Assembly (NCBI GenBank): GCA_902790675.1
Contig: CADASU010000001.1
Span: forward strand, 124,001 to 188,000
Length of the DNA stretch: 64,000 nt
Reading direction: 5' to 3'
Origin: Oscillospiraceae bacterium
Lineage (GTDB): Bacteria > Bacillota > Clostridia > Oscillospirales > Ruminococcaceae
The notes beneath the pieces were generated by a model. The model was not told the origin of the DNA, searched no databases, and was given only the letters and a program-made list of their open reading frames with translations. Each line of letters starts with the position of its first letter. The first letter of the stretch is position 1. A program made the translations under genes and the position numbers. Of this stretch, positions 1-9,500 are shown one piece after another.

Positions 1-1388
1 TCTATAAACTGCATTTTTGTAACATCATCTTTATTCTTAACCATATCATAAAAAGGCTTACATACTTTATCCGCAGACGAAGCATAAACTGGATGTTTCA
101 AAATTTTCTCTCGTTCACGTTTTTTGAACATGTATGCATTTCCAATAAAACGCTCTTCAACCTTTTGCCCTCTACGAATAAAATAATTAATTCCTCGCCG
201 CTCTCCAAACAATGATAAAAATTTCGCAACCAACTTTCTTATTCCATAAGGAATTTTTTCATATAAAGCATTTTCTACAGGATCTTTATAGACATTATAT
301 CCACCAAACAGTTCATCTGCTCCTTCTCCAGAGAGGACAACTTTAACATGCTCAGAAGCTATCTTACATACAAAATACAAAGCAACAGCAGCAGGATCGG
401 CCAAAGGCTCATCCATATGATATTGTATTTTAGCAAAATTATCCCAAAATTCTTCTGGCGAAATAATTTTATTAATGTTTTTTACACCAATATATTTAGA
501 CAATTCCTTAGCATAATCAATTTCATTATACTTGTGTTGTTCAAAGCCTACCGTAAAAGTTTTATCTACATTTGCAGAACAAGCAACATAGCTAGAATCT
601 ACCCCAGAAGATAAAAAGGAGCCAACTTCAACATCTGAAATTTTATGCGCCTCAACAGAGTCATCAAAAACACGCTCAATTTCGTCCGCCCACTCTTCAA
701 GTTGCTTTCCACCTTCTTCCTCAAAATTAACCATCCAATAACGACTAATTTCTAATTTTTCATTTTCATAGACAAAATAATGAGCAGGAGGCAATTTATA
801 AACTCCCCTAAAAAATGTTTCACAACAAGGCGAATATTGAAAAGATAGATAATTTTCCAAAGCTTCTCTATTTAATTCTTTTTTGAAAGATGGATGCTTT
901 AAAAAGCTTTTGATTTCGGAGCCAAAAATAAAGCTGCCTTCCATCTTTGCATAATGCAAAGGCTTTATTCCAAACATATCTCTAGCACCAAAGATACGAC
1001 TATTATTTTTATCCCATATTATAAACGCAAACATCCCACGTAATTCTTTAACAAAATCATAACCAAATTCTTCGTAAGCATGCAGCAAAACTTCACTATC
1101 AGATTGATTAGAAAAATCGTGTCCCCTCTTTACTAAAACATCACGAAGTTCACGTGAATTATATATTTCTCCATTAAACACTAAAACCAATGATTTGTCT
1201 TCATTAAACATAGGTTGATTTCCAAATTCCAAGTCTATTATAGAAAGTCTTCTAAACCCCAAAGCTACAAAATCATCAATATATTCACCACTAGAATCAG
1301 GTCCTCTATGAATTATAGTGTCCATCATTTTGTGCAAAGTTTCCTCAGTTTGCTTAATATTATTGGTAAACCCAACAAAGCCACACAT
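1..1388 (-). CDS. asnB: Asparagine synthase (glutamine-hydrolysing), C-terminus cut by window edge
   Basis: Makes asparagine from aspartate, ATP and glutamine amide nitrogen in the cytoplasm. The protein starts MCGFVGF, so Cys2 is the catalytic nucleophile of the N-terminal class II glutamine amidotransferase domain (about residues 1-200). NGEIYN and RGPDSSG follow in that domain. The synthetase domain then shows the ATP pyrophosphatase loop SSGVDSS and the motif SGEGADELFGGY. About 462 codons are present; the family is usually about 610-630 residues, so some 150 are missing off the left edge. ATG at 1388 is preceded by AGAGG. The gene is divergent from recJ and has its own promoter with a dyad on the -10 box. 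The identification is firm. Confidence 0.95.
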   Translation of the reverse strand, partial: MCGFVGFTNNIKQTEETLHKMMDTIIHRGPDSSGEYIDDFVALGFRRLSIIDLEFGNQPMFNEDKSLVLVFNGEIYNSRELRDVLVKRGHDFSNQSDSEVLLHAYEEFGYDFVKELRGMFAFIIWDKNNSRIFGARDMFGIKPLHYAKMEGSFIFGSEIKSFLKHPSFKKELNREALENYLSFQYSPCCETFFRGVYKLPPAHYFVYENEKLEISRYWMVNFEEEGGKQLEEWADEIERVFDDSVEAHKISDVEVGSFLSSGVDSSYVACSANVDKTFTVGFEQHKYNEIDYAKELSKYIGVKNINKIISPEEFWDNFAKIQYHMDEPLADPAAVALYFVCKIASEHVKVVLSGEGADELFGGYNVYKDPVENALYEKIPYGIRKLVAKFLSLFGERRGINYFIRRGQKVEERFIGNAYMFKKREREKILKHPVYASSADKVCKPFYDMVKNKDDVTKMQFI

Positions 1389-1418
1389 ATTCAAACCTCT
1401 TTTCAACTATTTTAATAC

Positions 1419-1459
1419 ACTATCCGAGATAGTATATCATAAAAATCCATCCTATTCAA
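1419..1459 (-). promoter_or_regulatory. asnB promoter with operator-like dyad
   Basis: Reading on the minus strand, TTGAAT (1459-1454) and TATACT (1436-1431) are separated by 17 bases, about 40 bases before the asnB start. A perfect 6-bp inverted repeat ACTATC-3 nt-GATAGT (1419-1433) overlaps the -10 hexamer, the position expected for a repressor operator. The promoter is seen; the regulator is unknown. Confidence 0.55.
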
Positions 1460-1592
1460 GAAACATCAAGCAATAGTTCATAGTTTCATAGTAATGATAT
1501 AGTCGCCTATCCAAATAAGTAATAAATATTAAATTTTAACACGTTACAAAAATTTTCGCAATATTTGTTAATTATTTTTTTACTAGTATTAT

Positions 1593-1621
1593 TTGCAAAT
1601 TAATGTGTTTTGAGGTATAAT
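1593..1621 (+). promoter_or_regulatory. recJ promoter
   Basis: TTGCAA (1593-1598), 17-base spacer, TATAAT (1616-1621), ending 37 bases before the chosen recJ start. It is the only good sigma-A-type match in the asnB-recJ divergent gap and probably drives recJ, rel and the downstream hydrolase. Confidence 0.6.
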
Positions 1622-1658
1622 TTAGTATATGTATTGCGTTTTTGGGAGGAAATTTAAA

Positions 1659-3677
1659 ATGAGTTTAACCCGGTGGGTATTTAGAAAAGAAAATGAACAA
1701 AGAGTAGAAGAATTTAAAGCTAAATTTGGCTTGGGAGATTTGGTTGCTAGAGTTTTGTCGGCTAGAAATTTAACATGTGATCAATATCAAAATATATTTT
1801 CTTGTGAAAATATTGAAGATCCTTTTGTTTTGAAAGATATGGAAAAAGCTGTTAATAGAATAAATAATGCTGTTAAAAACAACGAAAAAATTGCAGTATA
1901 TGGAGATTATGACTGCGATGGAATATGCTCGACAGCAATATTATATAAATATCTAGTGTCTGTGGGCGCAAATGTCATCGAATATATTCCAGAACGTGCT
2001 CAAGGTTATGGTCTATCTAACTCTGCAATAGACTATCTTAAAGAGCAGTCTGTTAATCTTATAATAACAGTAGATAATGGAATAGTTGCATTTGACGAGG
2101 CTTCATATATAAAAGAATGCAACATGGATTTAATAATAACCGATCATCATAACGCTACCGACACTTTACCAGAAGCTGTTGCAGTAGTTAACCCTAAAAG
2201 ACTTGACGATAATTCTGAATTTAAAGATATTTGCGGAGCAGTTGTTGTTCTTAAACTGATTGCAGCTCTAGAAAACGGAAACTACGATAAAGCATTCGAC
2301 TTTGCAGGAGATTTAGCAGCTATTGCAACAATAGGCGATGTTATGCCCCTAATAAAGGAAAACCGGCTTATTGTTAAAAAGGGCTTGGAACTAATAAAAT
2401 TCACAAAAAACTATGGTCTACAATATCTTATAAAATTATCATCTCTTTCAAATCATCTTTCTTCAGGGACCATAGCTTTTGGAATTTGCCCACGCATTAA
2501 CGCCACTGGAAGATTAGGCAATGCAAAGCTGTCTTTTGAATTATTAACTTGTGAAGACGAACAAGAAGCTAAAAAATTGGCAGACACAGTTTTTGGCTAT
2601 AATATGAAAAGGCAAAAAATTGAAAGTGAAATAATCGGCGAAATACAATCCTACATATCTAAAAATCACGAAGAATTATATAAGCCCGTTTTAGTAATAT
2701 CAAACGAAAATTGGCCAAAAGGTTTGATTGGAATAATCGCAGGAAAACTTATGGACCTATATTCTAAACCAGTAATTATTTTATCAGTAGACGGTGAAAC
2801 GGCTGTTGGCTCAGCTCGTTCATTTGAAGGCTTTTCTGTGTATGACGCTCTAGATTATTGCAAAGAATATTTTATCAAGTGGGGCGGTCATGATCTTGCT
2901 GGAGGTTTAACAATTCCTACAAACAAAATAGAAATTTTTAAGCAAAAAATCGATGAATATGCTATAAAACACCAACCGCCATATCGCACTAAAAATATAG
3001 ATCTAATAATAGATCCTAGTGAAATAAGCGTTGATATGGTGGATGATTTAAAGGTTTTAGCTCCATTTGGCCAATCAAATATTCAACCAATATTTATGAT
3101 TAAAAATGCTAAACTAGTGGATATTGTTCCCCTTTCGGATCGCAAACATTTAAGACTTAAATTTTTAACACAGTCTACATCAATAAATGTAGTATATTTC
3201 AATATGCCACTTTCTCATTTCTATTATAAAGTTGGAAATTTGTTTAATATTTTGGTAAATATAGAAATAAATCATTATCAAGGTCTTGCTAGAATAAATT
3301 ATAAAATGCTTGATATACGTCCAGTCGACGTTAACCAAACAAAAATGATAGCTGCTTCTATGGAATTTGATAGAATAATTAAAAACAAAAAAATCTCTAC
3401 TGCAATAAAACATATAATATATCCAACTCACAAAGAGTTTTCAGCTGTATATAAATTAATTAAAAAGTTAAAAGTGTTTCATGGTAATGCATATAAGCTA
3501 TATACTTTAATTTGTACAAGCTCAATAAATTATTGCAAGTTGTGTATAATATTAGAAGTTTTGTCAACAGAAGGTTTAATAAAATTTACATCTAACGGAA
3601 TTGAATGCGTAAATAATCCTCCAAAAACAAACTTAAATTCTAATCCCTTAATTAAACAATTACGTTCAGATATTTGA
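1659..3677 (+). CDS. recJ: Single-stranded-DNA-specific exonuclease RecJ
   Basis: 5'-3' single-strand DNA exonuclease acting in recombination and mismatch/base-excision repair. The DHH phosphoesterase core has GDYDCDG (about residues 82-88), TVDNG, and TDHH (161-164) as metal-binding motifs. The DHHA1 domain has GGHDLAGG near residue 409, followed by an OB-like region. About 100 further C-terminal residues are not conserved in the shortest RecJ proteins. An in-frame ATG lies 30 bases upstream, but GGGAGGA is placed 9 bases before the ATG at 1659, so that start was chosen (672 residues). rel follows after 31 bases, as in many Clostridia. Confidence 0.93.
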   Translation: MSLTRWVFRKENEQRVEEFKAKFGLGDLVARVLSARNLTCDQYQNIFSCENIEDPFVLKDMEKAVNRINNAVKNNEKIAVYGDYDCDGICSTAILYKYLVSVGANVIEYIPERAQGYGLSNSAIDYLKEQSVNLIITVDNGIVAFDEASYIKECNMDLIITDHHNATDTLPEAVAVVNPKRLDDNSEFKDICGAVVVLKLIAALENGNYDKAFDFAGDLAAIATIGDVMPLIKENRLIVKKGLELIKFTKNYGLQYLIKLSSLSNHLSSGTIAFGICPRINATGRLGNAKLSFELLTCEDEQEAKKLADTVFGYNMKRQKIESEIIGEIQSYISKNHEELYKPVLVISNENWPKGLIGIIAGKLMDLYSKPVIILSVDGETAVGSARSFEGFSVYDALDYCKEYFIKWGGHDLAGGLTIPTNKIEIFKQKIDEYAIKHQPPYRTKNIDLIIDPSEISVDMVDDLKVLAPFGQSNIQPIFMIKNAKLVDIVPLSDRKHLRLKFLTQSTSINVVYFNMPLSHFYYKVGNLFNILVNIEINHYQGLARINYKMLDIRPVDVNQTKMIAASMEFDRIIKNKKISTAIKHIIYPTHKEFSAVYKLIKKLKVFHGNAYKLYTLICTSSINYCKLCIILEVLSTEGLIKFTSNGIECVNNPPKTNLNSNPLIKQLRSDI

Positions 3678-3708
3678 CAAAAATAAATTCAAAGGGAGCT
3701 GCTACACA

Positions 3709-5880
3709 ATGTCAATTGGGATAAACAGTTTACTAAACGCAATTAAATATGCCGATCATTCTTACAATATAGATCTTATAACCAGAGCGTTTGAATTTGC
3801 TAAAGATTGTCATTCTTGTCAAAAGAGACTATCAGGAGAGCCATACATAATTCATCCCATTAATGTCGCATTAATTTTAATCAATCTAGGTATGGATACT
3901 AATTCTGTTGTAGCAGGTTTATTACACGATGTGATAGAAGACACAAAATTATCCAAAAAAGATATCTCAGAAAAATTTGGAGCAGACGTTGCTCTTTTAG
4001 TTGACGGCGTTACAAAATTAAGCAATGTTCCCTTGCGAACAGAAGAAGAGCAACATATTGAAAATATAAGAAAAATGTTGTTAGCAATGTCTAAAGATAT
4101 TAGAGTAATAATCATTAAATTAGCAGATAGATTGCATAATATGAGAACAGCTCAAGCTTGGTCGGAACAAAAAAGACGCGATAAATCGCTAGAAACTATG
4201 GAAATTTATGCTCCCCTTGCTCAAAGGCTTGGAATGATAACAATAAAAGAAGAGCTGGAAGATATTGCTCTAAAATATTTAGATCCAATCGCATACGAAG
4301 AGATTACACAAATGCTTCAAAAACGAAGGCTTTCCAATTCTATTAATCTAAATAATGAAACATATATAGAATATATTGAACAAAAAATTTACAATAAAAT
4401 AAAAAATATAGCTTCAAATGCAAAAATTAGCGGCAGGCTAAAAAGCCACTATGGAATATATAGAAAAGTATATATAACCGGAAAAGACTGGGAAGAAGTT
4501 TTTGACATATATGCAATACGCATTATTGTTAATACCGTATCTGAATGCTATAATGTTCTGGGTGCTATGCACGAAATATTCACTCCAATTCCTAACAGAT
4601 TTAAAGACTATATATCAACTCCAAAACCAAATATGTATCAAAGTTTACACACAACTGTCATAGGAACCGGCGGAATCCCGTTTGAAATTCAAATAAGAAC
4701 TATCGACATGCACTATATTGCAGAATATGGAATAGCAGCTCACTGGAAATATAAACAAGGCATTCAAAGCGATGGCTTGGAAAAAAGATTGTCTTGGATT
4801 AGACGCATGATTGAAATGCAACAAGAATCCGACACAGCAGAAGATTTTATGCAATCAATAAAAACAGATATTGGTTCTGAAGAAGTTTTTGTTTTTACTC
4901 CAAACGGTGAAGTAAAAACTCTTCCAGTTGGCAGCACAATAATAGATTTTGCATATTCTATTCACTCAGAAGTTGGCCACAAAATGATTGGCGGAAAAAT
5001 AAATGGTAAGATTGCTCCAATAGAAACAAAAATAAAAACAAATCAAGTAATAGAAATAATTACTACAAAATCAATAAATCATGGTCCATCTCGAAATTGG
5101 CTTAAAATTGTTAAAACCAGCGAAGCAAAGCACAAAATAAAATCTTGGTTTAAAAAAGAAAAAAGAGAAGAAAACATACGAGAAGGCATGCTTGAGATAA
5201 AAAGAGAATTTTCCAGAAATAATATAAATTTAACTGAAAATGAGTTATATGTATTTTTAGACTCTATAGCACACAAACATAAATTTAATTCGATTGACGA
5301 TTTTTATGCTGCAATCGGCTATGGCGGAATAGTTGTGTCAAAAATCATGCCGAACATAAAAGACGCTTATTACAAATATAAAAATGTTCCAACACCATTA
5401 AAGCAAAGCCAAACAGAAAAAAGGTTTTCTTCATCAACAGGAGTTGTGGTAGACGGAATTGAACATTGCTTAGTAAACTTAGCGCGATGTTGTAATCCAG
5501 TTCCTGGAAACAGTATAATAGGCTTTATAACGCGAGGAAATGGCGTTACAGTTCACAAAACAATATGCCCTAATATTTTAAACATACAAAAAGATATTAC
5601 ACAGTTAGATAAATTTATTCCTGTCCATTGGGAAAATTTGCCAAACAACCGATATATTTCTTCGTTAAAAATACTAGCAAATAATCAGGATAATATAGTG
5701 GCAAAAATCACGTCAGAATTAAATGAACTGAATATAACTATTAATGAGCTGAATGCCAAATTTTTAAAAAACAACAATGTTAGCATAGTTTTTTCTATAT
5801 GGATTTCCCATATATCGCAAATGAAATCTATTATTCAAAAGCTAAAAAAATTAACGGGGATTATATCAATAGATATTTAA
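3709..5880 (+). CDS. relA: Bifunctional (p)ppGpp synthetase/hydrolase (Rel/SpoT family)
   Basis: Makes and degrades the stringent-response alarmone (p)ppGpp. Domains in order: HD hydrolase with HDVIEDT at about residue 73; synthetase with GRLKSHYGIYRK (about 242) and YQSLHTT (about 310); TGS (about 394-450); the Cys-containing zinc-finger region LARCCNPVPG (about 593); and a C-terminal ACT/RRM domain. With 723 residues it is full length for a long Rel. Both catalytic sites look intact, so it should be bifunctional. GGGAGC precedes the ATG. It lies between recJ and an MBL hydrolase and is probably co-transcribed with them. Confidence 0.95.
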   Translation: MSIGINSLLNAIKYADHSYNIDLITRAFEFAKDCHSCQKRLSGEPYIIHPINVALILINLGMDTNSVVAGLLHDVIEDTKLSKKDISEKFGADVALLVDGVTKLSNVPLRTEEEQHIENIRKMLLAMSKDIRVIIIKLADRLHNMRTAQAWSEQKRRDKSLETMEIYAPLAQRLGMITIKEELEDIALKYLDPIAYEEITQMLQKRRLSNSINLNNETYIEYIEQKIYNKIKNIASNAKISGRLKSHYGIYRKVYITGKDWEEVFDIYAIRIIVNTVSECYNVLGAMHEIFTPIPNRFKDYISTPKPNMYQSLHTTVIGTGGIPFEIQIRTIDMHYIAEYGIAAHWKYKQGIQSDGLEKRLSWIRRMIEMQQESDTAEDFMQSIKTDIGSEEVFVFTPNGEVKTLPVGSTIIDFAYSIHSEVGHKMIGGKINGKIAPIETKIKTNQVIEIITTKSINHGPSRNWLKIVKTSEAKHKIKSWFKKEKREENIREGMLEIKREFSRNNINLTENELYVFLDSIAHKHKFNSIDDFYAAIGYGGIVVSKIMPNIKDAYYKYKNVPTPLKQSQTEKRFSSSTGVVVDGIEHCLVNLARCCNPVPGNSIIGFITRGNGVTVHKTICPNILNIQKDITQLDKFIPVHWENLPNNRYISSLKILANNQDNIVAKITSELNELNITINELNAKFLKNNNVSIVFSIWISHISQMKSIIQKLKKLTGIISIDI

Positions 5881-5907
5881 AATTAAACTTTGTGAGGTAA
5901 TGCAATA

Positions 5908-6555
5908 ATGATCAATACACTTTTTTCAAATGAGCAATATACTGTAAAACGATTTGTTCTTGGTCCATTGAAAACAAATTGTTATGTGCTATTTAATCAC
6001 AATAAAGATGCTATAATAATTGATCCTGGTTATTACGATCCTATTCTTACTGACTGGCTTCAATCTAATAATATTAATCCAATAATGATATTATTAACTC
6101 ACTGCCATTTTGACCACATATTAGGAATAAAAATGTTTCCTAATTTACCAGTATATGTACATGAAAATGATATAGAATTATTATTAGATGACAATAAAAA
6201 TGCGGCAAAAGTATATAATTTATCAGTCGAATATAATAAAAATAATATTATAAGTTTCAAAGATGGTTTTAAAATTCCATGTGATTTTGCTGACATTAAA
6301 GCCATCCATACTCCTGGCCATACCAAAGGAAGCACATCATATTTGGCTCTTAAAAAAATTTTATTTACCGGTGACGCAATTTTTGCAGGAACAGTCGGAA
6401 GATATGACTTATGGGGAGGAAGCGAACAAGAAACAAAAGAAACTGTTAAAAAAATATGTAATCTAAAACAAAATTATTCAATATATCCCGGTCATGGAAG
6501 AACATCAACTCTTGAGGCAGAAAAATGTAATAATCCACATTTTTTACAAGTTTGA
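5908..6555 (+). CDS. Metallo-beta-lactamase-fold hydrolase (glyoxalase II-like)
   Basis: A single-domain 215-residue MBL-fold protein with the metal motif THCHFDH (residues 65-71), HTPGHTKGS for the next His, FTGDAIF for the bridging Asp, and YPGHGR near the C-terminus. This pattern fits the hydroxyacylglutathione hydrolase/YcbL subgroup. The true substrate is unknown, since many low-GC bacteria lack glutathione. The gene follows rel by 27 bases with GTGAGGTAA before the ATG and is the last gene of the recJ-rel run, ending just before a strong terminator. Confidence 0.85.
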   Translation: MINTLFSNEQYTVKRFVLGPLKTNCYVLFNHNKDAIIIDPGYYDPILTDWLQSNNINPIMILLTHCHFDHILGIKMFPNLPVYVHENDIELLLDDNKNAAKVYNLSVEYNKNNIISFKDGFKIPCDFADIKAIHTPGHTKGSTSYLALKKILFTGDAIFAGTVGRYDLWGGSEQETKETVKKICNLKQNYSIYPGHGRTSTLEAEKCNNPHFLQV

Positions 6556-6579
6556 TTTAGTTTTATATAAAATATAATA

Positions 6580-6630
6580 AATAAAATCTCAATCTAAGTT
6601 TATTTTTAGACTGAGATTTTATTTTATTTT
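6580..6630. terminator. Bidirectional intrinsic terminator
   Basis: A long AT-rich hairpin (about 18 bp with one mismatch, arms 6580-6598 and 6606-6623) around CTCAATCTAA/TTAGACTGAG is flanked by A- and T-runs on both sides. It can end the recJ-rel-MBL transcript on + and the DUF1540 gene on -. Confidence 0.8.
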
Positions 6631-6800
6631 TAATGTGATAATCGCTTCTCAAAGGATTGGCAGTCAACACACTCACTCATTTTAGGATTTGCTTCATGTG
6701 CTCCTATTCTAACATTTTTTAATGAACAATAATTTTCATCTCCACAATGGTTTTTACACTGTTCAACTGTGCATGAAATGCTTTTATTTCCTTTTTCCAT
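6630..6800 (-). CDS. DUF1540 domain-containing small protein
   Basis: A 56-residue protein found by reading the intergenic region. It starts MEKGNKSISCTVEQC and has the DUF1540 layout of four Cys residues in the N-terminal half (SCTVEQCKNHCG, then YCSLKN) followed by a VRIG segment, with two more Cys (SECVDCQSF) near the end. The family is common in Clostridia and its function is unknown; the Cys spacing suggests metal binding. AGGAGGAATTTTAA precedes the ATG, a very strong ribosome binding site. The stop codon lies inside the terminator repeat. Confidence 0.85.
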   Translation of the reverse strand: MEKGNKSISCTVEQCKNHCGDENYCSLKNVRIGAHEANPKMSECVDCQSFEKRLSH

Positions 6801-6855
6801 TTAAAATTCCTCCTATCATTAATTTACATCATTATAGTTCCCAATGAATAAATTT

Positions 6856-7023
6856 TTATTTAACAATATTAGCAATATCCTGAACTGCATGACCTAAAGA
6901 CTTTGCAGCACGTTCTGCCTTTTTTTTATTACTTTTTTTCATGTTTGACCCTTTAACTATAGCTGCAGCAGTTAAACATCCTGTAGCTACTCCAATCATT
7001 GCTCCTTTTGTAACAGTTTTCAT
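6856..7023 (-). CDS. Small membrane-anchored basic protein, function unknown
   Basis: A 55-residue ORF with an N-terminal segment rich in Gly, Ala, Thr and Val (about residues 6-24, KGAMIGVATGCLTAAAIV), which could be one membrane helix with small-residue packing. A Lys-rich stretch (KKSNKKKAE) and a short amphipathic end follow. An ATG 9 bases upstream abuts the AGGGG ribosome binding site, so the second ATG at 7023, spaced 9 bases from it, was chosen. The protein is not assignable to a family with certainty. It precedes the DUF1540 gene by 55 bases on the same strand and may be co-transcribed. Confidence 0.6.
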   Translation of the reverse strand: MKTVTKGAMIGVATGCLTAAAIVKGSNMKKSNKKKAERAAKSLGHAVQDIANIVK

Positions 7024-7205
7024 CTTGGTCATCCCCTTTTTTATAAAATTTCAAGACAAAATCAACTAAAGATGATTCAATTATAGTATTTCCAACATTT
7101 TAAAAAATAAATATTAAAAATTAATTTAGAAAAATTTAACAATCAATTATAAAAATTAAATACTTTTATTATTTTACATATATAATCCTGCTTATTATAA
7201 ATATC

Positions 7206-7234
7206 TTGACAATTAATATTAATAAATTTAAAAT
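7206..7234 (+). promoter_or_regulatory. potABCD promoter
   Basis: TTGACA (7206-7211), 17-base spacer, TAAAAT (7229-7234), giving a leader of about 55 bases before potA. The rest of the 7024-7294 gap is AT-rich and nothing else was seen in it. Confidence 0.65.
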
Positions 7235-7294
7235 ATTATTGGTTTATATTGTGTAATTTTGAAATTTAAAATAATATAAAATAGGTTTAGGCAT

Positions 7295-8692
7295 ATGAAA
7301 AAGATTAATAACATAATTGAATTAAAAAATATATCCATTTCGTTTGATGGAGAAAAAATTTTAGACAATTTAAATTTATGTATAAAAAATAGAGAGTTTG
7401 TTACTTTTTTGGGTCCCTCTGGTTGTGGAAAAACAACTATTTTAAAAATAATTGCGGGATTTTTAAAGCCAAATTCTGGCCAAATTCTTTTTGATGGTGA
7501 AAACATTAACAAAATTCCACCATATAAGCGAAATGTCAATACTGTTTTTCAACGATATGCTCTCTTTCCTCATTTAAATGTTTTTGACAATATAGCTTTT
7601 GGACTTAAAATACAAAATTTACCAAAAAATGAAATCAAATACCGCGTCTCTAGGCTACTTAAAGTTGTTAATTTAGAGGGCTTTGAAAAGCGCAAACCTT
7701 CTCAACTCTCTGGCGGACAGCAACAAAGAATCGCTATAGCCAGAGCACTTGTTAACAGGCCAAAAATTCTATTATTAGACGAACCTCTTTCCGCATTAGA
7801 TCTTAAATTGAGAAAAGAGATGCAGCTAGAATTGAAAGAGATGCAACAAAAGCTGAATACTACGTTTATATATGTAACTCATGATCAGGAAGAAGCTTTA
7901 ACTATGAGTGATACGATTGTTGTTATGAACGAAGGAAAAGTTCAACAAATTGGTTCTCCTGAAGAAGTTTATAATGAACCTCAAAATGCTTTTGTAGCCG
8001 ATTTTATAGGTCAAAGCAATATATTAAATGGAATTATGTTAGAAGATTATAAAGTGAGTTTTGCTCAAAAAGAATTCGAATGTGTTGATAAAGGATTTAA
8101 ATCAAAACAACCCGTAGACGTTGTTATAAGGCCAGAAGATTTGCAAATAATTTCAAAAAATAAAAGCAATGCAAAATTTACAGGTGTTATAGATTCTGTA
8201 GTTTTTAAAGGCGTTCATTATGAAATTGAAGTTTTTGCCCAAGATATGTATTGGTTAGTTCATACCACAAAATATTTTAAAAAAGGAGAAAAAGTTGGTT
8301 TAACCTTTAATCCCGACGATATTCATATAATGTCAAAATTATTTAATCAAACTACTAATGTTTTATCAGCAGAAGTTATTGAACATAATAAAATTAAATT
8401 TATGGATATTGTTTTTGAAAAAGAAGATTTAAATATAGATGTCGGTTCAAATGTAAAATTAACAATTCCTCCAAATAGTATATCTTTAGTATCTAGTGAC
8501 TTTGCCGACTTGGTTTTAACTCTAGATTCAATTATATATAAAGGTGCATATAACGAAATGTACTTTTATTTAGATGACAAAGATAACAACAACCAATATA
8601 TTTTGGTTACTTCTGAAAATGAAGAAGAAGTTGGAACAGAGCTAGGGCTAAAATTTGATTTCAACAAAGTGGAGGTAAAAAGATGTGAATAA
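7295..8692 (+). CDS. potA: Spermidine/putrescine ABC transporter, ATP-binding subunit
   Basis: Cytoplasmic ATPase of the polyamine importer. Walker [10 protein letters not shown] (about residue 40), signature LSGGQQQR (about 137), Walker B ILLLDEP (about 160) and the H-loop VTHDQEEA are all intact. A regulatory TOBE domain follows ([10 protein letters not shown] onward). At 465 residues it is about 100 longer than typical PotA; a second TOBE-like segment (from about residue 355 to the end) repeats the pattern of the first, each containing a KG-V/A-H/Y-x-E-hydrophobic strand. It overlaps potB by 8 bases. Translation starts at ATG 7295, with only a weak AGG upstream. Confidence 0.95.
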   Translation: MKKINNIIELKNISISFDGEKILDNLNLCIKNREFVTFLGPSGCGKTTILKIIAGFLKPNSGQILFDGENINKIPPYKRNVNTVFQRYALFPHLNVFDNIAFGLKIQNLPKNEIKYRVSRLLKVVNLEGFEKRKPSQLSGGQQQRIAIARALVNRPKILLLDEPLSALDLKLRKEMQLELKEMQQKLNTTFIYVTHDQEEALTMSDTIVVMNEGKVQQIGSPEEVYNEPQNAFVADFIGQSNILNGIMLEDYKVSFAQKEFECVDKGFKSKQPVDVVIRPEDLQIISKNKSNAKFTGVIDSVVFKGVHYEIEVFAQDMYWLVHTTKYFKKGEKVGLTFNPDDIHIMSKLFNQTTNVLSAEVIEHNKIKFMDIVFEKEDLNIDVGSNVKLTIPPNSISLVSSDFADLVLTLDSIIYKGAYNEMYFYLDDKDNNNQYILVTSENEEEVGTELGLKFDFNKVEVKRCE

Positions 8693-9500
8693 AGTTTCTA
8701 TCAAGTTTTTGCCATACGGTTTATGGATGGTTTTTTTTACTGTAATTCCTTCTTTAATGATAATATGGTTTGCATTCACTAATGAATTTTTTGAATTTAC
8801 ATTAGAAAATATTTTGAAAATTAGCAACCATATAGAAATTATATTTCGGTCCATCCTTTTTGCTCTAATATCAACAGTTATTTGCTTAGCGATTGGCTAT
8901 CCTTTTGCATATTTTATGACAAAGCTATCAAAGTCCAGTCAAAAACTGTGCTTAATGTTGATTATGCTGCCAATGTGGACAAATCTTCTCCTGCGAACCT
9001 ACGCTTGGATGACTCTCTTAGAAAACAATGGTTTAATTAACAATGTTTTAAAATTAATGTCTTTAGAGCCTATCAGAATGATAAACACTCCGTATGCTGT
9101 TATTTTAGGCATGACATATGATTTTTTGCCATTCATGATAATTCCAATATATACAACTATAAATAAAATAGACAGCAGTTTAATTGAAGCAGGAAACGAT
9201 TTAGGAGCAAATGATTTTCAAACATTTCGTCATATAATTCTTCCTCTTTCTATTCCGGGAATTGTATCGGGAATTTCAATGGTTTTTGTTCCAGCAACTT
9301 CAACTTTTATAATATCGCAGCTTCTTGGAGGCGGCTCTAATGTTTTAATCGGAGATCTTATTGAATCACAATTTATGGGTTCAACATATAATCCTTGGTT
9401 TGGTTCTGCTATGTCATTTATATTAATGATTATAATTGTAATTATAATGGCAATAACAAATAAATTTGATAAAACTGAAACGGAGAGTCTGGCAAAATGA
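8685..9500 (+). CDS. potB: Spermidine/putrescine ABC transporter permease PotB
   Basis: Inner-membrane permease with six predicted helices and the EAA loop around [25 protein letters not shown] (given here only as the cytoplasmic coupling region, about residues 166-190). It starts at GTG 8685, overlapping the end of potA, with GGAGG at 8671-8675. The length of 271 residues is normal. It pairs with PotC to form the translocation pore. Confidence 0.93.
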   Translation: MNKVSIKFLPYGLWMVFFTVIPSLMIIWFAFTNEFFEFTLENILKISNHIEIIFRSILFALISTVICLAIGYPFAYFMTKLSKSSQKLCLMLIMLPMWTNLLLRTYAWMTLLENNGLINNVLKLMSLEPIRMINTPYAVILGMTYDFLPFMIIPIYTTINKIDSSLIEAGNDLGANDFQTFRHIILPLSIPGIVSGISMVFVPATSTFIISQLLGGGSNVLIGDLIESQFMGSTYNPWFGSAMSFILMIIIVIIMAITNKFDKTETESLAK

